A stretch of 24,036 bases of DNA from Priapulus caudatus. Taxonomy: Eukaryota > Priapulida > Priapulimorpha > Priapulimorphida > Priapulidae. The translations under genes and the position numbers were made by a program. Location: contig NW_014577062.1 of NCBI RefSeq assembly GCF_000485595.1, forward strand, positions 950,012 to 974,047. The letters are read 5' to 3'. This document shows, one piece after another, positions 18,623 through 24,036 of this stretch. The notes beneath the pieces were generated by a model, which worked only from the letters and a program-made list of their open reading frames with translations, was not told where the DNA came from and did not search any database. Positions within the stretch are counted from its first letter, which is position 1. Every line of letters begins with the position of its first letter.

Positions 18623-21600
18623 TTACACTTTCCCCAACCTATCTGCAAGGTCAAACTCATCGGCTTCGGGCCTCTTCTTCTGAAACCGATGCCTCAGCTT
18701 GCGCTCGACGCGCTGTCTCTCTTCGTCGAGCACAATCTTAATTCGGTCTTCGCTGTCGAAGAACGAGAACAGTTCCTCGCGCTTCGTGATGTACTCTTTC
18801 TTACTGCGTATCACGCGAATTCGTTCCTGCTTCATGTACTCTTCGATCTGCTGCTCCAACTTGGCCTTTCTTGCCTCCTCCCACCTATGGGAAATTAAAT
18901 GTGGGTACCCTTGTATTCTCTTATTATTTGTTATTATTATTTATTAATTATTATTCTCTTATGGCACCTGAACATTAGGAAACGAAAATAATGCTTTTTA
19001 TTTGGATATTAGCCAGTTTACCAACTGTAATGCAATGTATTGAGCAGTGTTCCAATGCTTACTGAATGAAAAGCTCCTGTTGTGCTGCAATATCTGCTGG
19101 TTCCAGCTTATGGAGTGTATCCTTCTCAACGAGCTTCTCCACACAGGCATTGAGATCTTCATCTGAAACTTTTCCAGCACCTGACAATTTTTTGGATGCC
19201 TCCTGGTAGCACAAGATACAAAAAGATGTGTATTTTTAGCCTTTACATTCACATGACAAGTTTAAAAAAAACATCCCGTTCACACAATTTTTTTATTTTT
19301 ATAAAAAAATAAACACTGAATTGTTCACCTTTATTATACAATGAATGCAATCTCGTGTGAAATCTTTTCATGTTATAGATGCACACTTTTTTTAAATGTT
19401 TAGATATGCTATATTTGAACATTTTTATTTGCTACGTATGCAAGTGAAAAATCGCAACAACAATTACACTTCGTATCTGGCATTTTATAGTTTGTATACT
19501 TACAGTGAACCTTTCAACAATGTCAATCTTTGTACCTTTATCATCTTCTTCAATACAATCGAGTGCTGCTTGAAACCTTTCCAGCTGTAATTGGAATACT
19601 TGAATAAACCCCTGGGTTCCCCTTTTACTTTTGCATGTCTTTTTTTTAAATGTTAACAATTCAAACTCAGGTCTTTAAAACCCAGCAGATCTCAATACAT
19701 TTGGATTTTTTAAATTATATTATGAGCAGAATACCACAAGATAGGAACAACACATGATCTGTAGTGTTGTATGCACGCACCGCTTCTTGAAAGATGGCTG
19801 GTTTTTCCTCAGAATTTAGCAATTGTTCCAAAAGTTCCAGCCCTTGGTCCCATTTCTTATACAATCCCCATCCAATCAACTCGTAGCTGTGGCCGACAAT
19901 ACTATCATTAAAATATAGTCTGCCTAACATCATCAGAGTTTTGCCGAGTTTTAGTTGGTGATCTTTCAGGTCAAAATGATCATCAAAGTATGGATTCTTA
20001 ATCCAACCGACCCTCTTGATTATCTGAAAAGTAGAATTAGGAGACTCTTATTATATAGGCACTAGAACTAGACTATTAATATTAAAATGTTTCATATTAT
20101 ACATGATATTAAGTTTTTACAGGTTGATTAGTACAAATAAACATAACAAAGCATAAAAAGAGCACTGATAATTTAGATAAAAGTCTTACCACGTCATCAT
20201 CATCATCTTCATCCTCTTGTTCATCGATTGCTTCTACAACTGGCTCATCTTTAGGATTGCCACTGTCCATATGACAAGCATACAATGCCAAGCGGCTGAA
20301 CAAAGGATGCTCAAAGTCCTCCTGTAGCATCATCAGTGATGCCACTCTAGCAGCATCTAAAATGTATTAAAACTTTACTTATCCTACATATTCTACATTA
20401 CTTTCTTTGGTAACAATCATGTACAAAATTTATTTTCCTGCTTGGAAATTAAATAAATCACAACCAACCTAACACTAATAATCTACTCCCACATACCTCT
20501 GTAGTTTTTATCTTCAATGTAACGATCTAAAAGCATGTTCATACTATAGTAGTCGGGGAATATGCCATAGAGTAGCTGAAAAATAGAGCAAACCTCTTGT
20601 AGCAAAACAACATTATGTCCCTGATATCACATCAACCTTGCTAATTAATTATAGTTTATGTTGGCTATTTATTATTGCAAGATTGATTATCACACACCAC
20701 AATGTGTTTACATGTGGAACATTTGTTTTAAGACTGCTGAATTGTTTAAAACAAGCATGTGAATATGTTTAAAATCTACTCCATAATGAAAAGCCAATAT
20801 TATCAATTTATCAAAACTAATATGCAGGATTAAAAGGCCTACCCTATTTTCAAGTATCTCAAGTAGTCTATCTTCTTGTTTAAACTCCAAAAATGCTCGC
20901 ACCACTGCATAATGTGTTGAGTCCATTGTATAAATTGTGTGTTTTGTTCGCCTAAATCTGCAAAAAAATCTTATATTTGAGCACTTTCATCGTGGAAAGT
21001 TTATAAGCCTTGTATAGGGGGATGAATTTATATGCAAATCACATAGCTGAAATTTATTTCATGTAGTTCATAAACAGATATGAACCATGGAGCTTGACAA
21101 TGCATAATCATAAAGCATAATCATAATCACACATGTACACATGTATAAATGTGTATAATAATTTGAATAACACATGTACTTACTTGCTCAAAATGTTTTC
21201 CAAGTCATATAGTTGTACAGGATCAGTGATATTGTTAGCAAACTGCAATATTTAATTGACACCCTGCTTGTTATCACAATTATTAACCACAACGACTTAT
21301 ACCAAACATGTAAAATATTTGCCAGAATATATGCATTGTTTAAATTGCATTTGGTTGCATTTTTAAATCATGCTACTTCACAGTATACTTACAATGTCCA
21401 CATCTACAGCAGTAGCACGACCTGTTCTGCAGTTTTTAATTATGTCAACCCCAAAGGCATCTGAAAAAGATGACATACATCATCTTATGCGAACAATGAA
21501 ACGGTAATTTATAAGCTTATAATTAAATAATTACATTCTACATAGGCACTTAACAATTGTTAGATTAATATGGCACTGTTGTATTATTTCCAGGCACATT

Positions 21601-22143
21601 GAAATTCATTTTTCAATAGCTTAATAAACAATAGCATATTCAGAGAACAAATAATGGCGATCTAATGCAATAGCTAATTTAATATGTACATACCCAATAT
21701 ACATGATATAAAGGTTATAATTATATATTTACATGTGGTCACACAATGCAATGCTACATGGAAAAGCATTTTGCTACAATATAAAGTACCGAGGGATGTT
21801 CAATTGCACAATTGCAAGAACAATGCAATTCAAGTGCATTGAAGAATAGATTTCTTGCTTTTTTCCTTACTCGATTATTGCTGACCTATTAAAATTTTTA
21901 CTCTAATTGCTACGACACTGATACATGAAGGGTCTTACCCATTTTAATTTCCTTGAATATTGGAGAATTTAGTCTTTTTCTCCAAGCATCACTGCACACA
22001 TATGCTTCTGTGAGAAGGTATCTGCGTAAATGTTGTAAACCTGGAACAAAATATTATGACTTGATTTATTTTTTTACTGCTATGGGTATTGCTACTGCTA
22101 TTATAGTTTCCCACCATGCCATGCACTGCCACCTCTTTCTCAT
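18623..22143 (-). CDS. MRPS27: Mitochondrial small ribosomal subunit protein mS27 (MRPS27), 11 exons
   Basis: mS27 is a helical-repeat (PPR-like) protein of the mitochondrial ribosomal small subunit. Spliced exons in transcription order: 22143-22133 (tentative), 22021-21939, 21460-21393, 21242-21184, 20957-20843, 20575-20497, 20356-20190, 20023-19781, 19584-19504, 19202-19063 and 18884-18623. They give about 435 residues in one frame (human 414). Diagnostic matches are YLLTEAYVCSDAWRKR (human YLLSSAYVDSHKWEAR), LENILSKFRRT (human AEYYLYKFRHS), LLYGIFPDYYSMNMLLD (human VQYGIFPDNFTFNLLMD) and a Q/E/K-rich C-terminal helix. An acidic run (EDEDDDDDV) closes the exon ending at 20190. All internal splice sites are GT-AG and in phase. 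The gene converges on SKIC3. Confidence 0.9.
21461..21938. other. mS27 intron 2
   Basis: 478 bp, AT-rich. Around 21798-21842 are clustered ATTGCA/TGCAAT words. No gene or transposon recognised. Confidence 0.6.
22133..22143 (-). CDS. MRPS27: Tentative first coding exon of mS27 (MRKR)
   Basis: Exon 2 of mS27 begins in the middle of a codon (two bases needed before A at 22021). The sequence ATGAGAAAGAG followed by GTGGCA at 22132 supplies exactly that phase and yields MRKR-YLL, recalling the human GKR-YLL junction, with a 111-bp intron. The frame is open upstream to about 22190. The exon could therefore extend back to an acceptor there and receive an unseen exon with a longer mitochondrial targeting peptide. 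The start is not secure. Confidence 0.4.
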
Positions 22144-22425
22144 TTTAGATGTGAAAATCAAAAAATGGCGCCAACAACCCCCAGACTAAGGCTATTTTAT
22201 AGAGTATAACATTAGTACCAGTCTACCAGACCTGTCAAGTCTCACACACTGATCCTGAGAACGATGCATTAGATGCTATCTTATGCTCTCACACTATGGC
22301 ACAGATTTCTTGAATGCATTTTAGAAATGCAAATATGGAAAAAAAAAATCTGGAAAATTATGTTCACAGGTTAGATTGACTTCAATGGTGTGAGTCTGTG
22401 ACATATATCTATATCAGGATCTATA
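22144..22425. other. Upstream flank or unresolved 5' part of mS27
   Basis: If MRKR is the true start, this is the mS27 5' leader and promoter side; otherwise it is an intron. No CCAAT/GC-rich promoter signature stands out. Confidence 0.4.
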
Positions 22426-22775
22426 TACAATAGAAGTCCGAAAATCCGGATTGCTCGGGAATTGGGTCGATCCGGATTTTAGGATTTTTTGGATTCTCGG
22501 GCAGTACCTTTAATATTCAAATTTAAGGAGGAATAAAGAAGAGATGAACAGGACAATTTTGATAGTTTATTAATTAGCAAATACAGCATGCTGCACTTAT
22601 CAAAACAAGCAGTTTTAAAGAAAAAGAAAGTCGACACTTGACAAATGTGTAAACATGAAATTTTTTTCACTAAAGAGCATGCCTATGCTTAAAATAATGT
22701 TCAAAAATCCGTTTTGAAAAGTCCGGATTCTCACGTGGTCCGGATTTCTGGTATTCGTATTTTTGGACTACTGTA
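22426..22775. mobile_element. pogo/Tigger-like MITE (350 bp)
   Basis: The left end TACAATAGAAGTCCGAAAAT and the inverted right end TACAGTAGTCCAAAAATACG agree after a 3-base gap. Both start with TA plus CAnTAG, as in pogo-type mariner elements with TA target duplication. Subterminal TCCGGATT words recur on both sides. No transposase inside. Confidence 0.6.
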
Positions 22776-23141
22776 CACTGCTGTAGTATTGCTAGCATGC
22801 AGTAACACATTCACCCCGACCAGGCTGCGAGATTAATGTCAATACACTACTAATACTATTATAATAACAGTCTTTAGATGTACGACCGTTTCTTAGAGCT
22901 CAACTATGATACACCAGGCAAATGTGACCAAGCTTCACTCAGTCTCACTCTCAGTGCCAGTGGCATCAACTTCAAGCTTCGCTCACAAGAAAAATCTCAC
23001 GCATCTGAAATTTGGGAAGTTGAGAGCTCTAAAGTAGGTAGAAGTAATTCAGAAGTACTGTACGGTAAGATATCGGAAGTGGATACTCTGCCGTATAGTA
23101 TACGATCCACTGCAAGACGTTAAATTACATGTGTTTTTAAG
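22776..23141. other. Unassigned DNA with one open frame
   Basis: A plus-strand frame at 22878-23123 (81 codons, MYDRFLELNYDTPGKCDQ...) has a mixed composition and lacks obvious repeats, but I recognise no family. It has no supporting neighbours and ends before a transposon-like end. Left as unassigned. Confidence 0.4.
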
Positions 23142-23260
23142 CAGGGTTCGACACTAACCCAATAAATGCTTGGTCCGGTCGCATACAACCAGAGTGCTAG
23201 TAGCCCGACTGGTCGTGTTAAAATTGGTCATATATATTGCACTGAAAGGTCACCTCTGGC
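23142..23260 (+). mobile_element. Possible left end of a hAT-like element, CAGGGTTCGACACTAACCC
   Basis: CAGGGTTCGACA is a familiar-looking hAT terminus. No inverted partner (TGTCGAACCCTG) is seen before the window ends, so the element would be truncated or run past 24036. Confidence 0.35.
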
Positions 23261-23338
23261 TAGACTGGCTCGCGGCCGCACTGTTTGTCGCAGAGTGTGT
23301 ACATTGTCCAGCAGAGCGTGAGGCCGGATACCAGTCTA
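23261..23338 (+). repeat. Small palindrome-ended dispersed repeat, copy 2
   Basis: 78 bp with perfect 8-bp inverted ends TAGACTGG (23261-23268) and CCAGTCTA (23331-23338). It contains CTCGCGGCCGCACTGTTT, matching the copy at 2386-2450 in the same orientation. Confidence 0.65.
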
Positions 23339-24036
23339 CCCTTCGGCAAAAAAATAATGTGGCTTGCTGCCAGCCGCAGTAGACGATCAATAAACCGTGC
23401 GCTCGTGTATGCCCGTAGTAGAATACGAATGCTGCACGTGAACTCGGCCCACGCGCGATTTAAAGCGCGGGAAACAGCATCTATGAATTCATACGATGAC
23501 ACACTCTTATCTAAATAAAGTTTTTCATAACAATGGTCTGGGTCTGGGCTAGTGAAAGTTAGGTTAGGGCTAGTGGTATAGTAGTACACACTATATATAT
23601 AACTATAAGTGTAAGCGTGCAACAGTCGCGCCACGAAAGCAATGGCGCCGGCAGCATATATGGTTGGACGTAGGATTTGGACGGAATTTACAGGAAACTG
23701 TCGGCAATAATAGGTGAAAGAGAGTATAGAAACATTAAGAATTTGGTAGTAAATAGATTTCGTATTTAGTTAGCATATTGAAACGCTTCAAGTGCCTGTG
23801 CCTGTGGCTGTGGCCAGTGTGGGATCAACAGCAAAGCTGTGCCACCCAATCTTGTATCATGTCTCTCTGGATTATTAATGTTTATAAGCTTAAGCTCTAG
23901 TAGAGTATAGCCCTCATTGCTTCTGACGAGGGACAAAACTGATTATGAGGTTATGAATATGTTTGTCTAAGACGAGTTGGCAGTTGGCAGTTGCACTGTC
24001 ACTGTCAGTGTCACCAGAGCGTGAATTGATTAGTCC
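23339..24036. other. No convincing gene at the right edge
   Basis: The minus-strand frame (23260-23634) and a 77-codon plus frame (23285-23518) cross the dispersed repeat and look fortuitous. A 22-codon frame starts at 23642 (context GCAATGG) and reads MAPAAYMVGRRIWTEF before a stop. It could be the beginning of a plus-strand exon but has no further support. Confidence 0.4.

Noticed and set aside
23260-23634. 124-codon minus-strand open frame as the first exon of mS27
   Set aside because: It crosses the 78-bp dispersed repeat, begins at a GTG, shows no mS27 similarity and cannot be joined convincingly.
1-24036. CRISPR arrays, bacterial operons, rRNA or tRNA genes
   Set aside because: Direct repeats here are tandem or transposon-related without regular spacers. 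Genes are spliced and eukaryotic, and no cloverleaf or rRNA-like sequence was noticed by eye.

Overview
The window looks like nuclear DNA of an animal, most likely a marine invertebrate such as a sponge. This is inferred from the close match of two split genes to animal proteins, the mostly short introns (about 80-560 bp), the AT-rich non-coding DNA and the many small terminal-inverted-repeat (TIR) DNA transposons. I ran no database search. Exons were joined by hand from splice sites, reading phase and remembered animal orthologues, so coordinates are hand readings.

Layout. Positions 1-1309 hold simple repeats, a 33-bp tandem repeat, a possible small minus-strand coding exon starting at 883, and a promoter-like GC-rich patch with CCAAT boxes. 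Positions 1310-18210 (+) hold a 26-exon gene for SKIC3 (SKI3/TTC37), the tetratricopeptide scaffold of the cytoplasmic SKI complex that feeds mRNA 3' ends to the RNA exosome. Its first intron (1400-9358, about 8 kb) is a transposon island. It contains a hAT-like element (3195-6076) with a second hAT-like element nested inside it (3809-5956), then two more TIR elements in tandem (6094-7528 and 7566-8927). The last one carries a 238-bp almost perfect inverted repeat. The remaining 25 introns are small, and two appear to be GC-AG introns.

Positions 22143-18623 (-) hold an 11-exon gene for the mitochondrial small-subunit ribosomal protein mS27 (MRPS27). It converges tail to tail on SKIC3, with 412 bp between the two stop codons. 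Its extreme N-terminus is only tentatively placed. Beyond it (22144-24036) lie a pogo-like MITE, a 78-bp palindrome-ended repeat, a possible hAT end and DNA without a convincing gene.

The two genes work in different compartments (cytosolic mRNA decay and mitochondrial translation); their convergence does not by itself suggest shared function. The most notable points are the early stop of the SKIC3 homologue (about 1,317 residues against about 1,564 in human), the paired GC-AG introns, and the long hairpin-forming repeat inside a transcribed intron. I found no convincing wholly new biological system.
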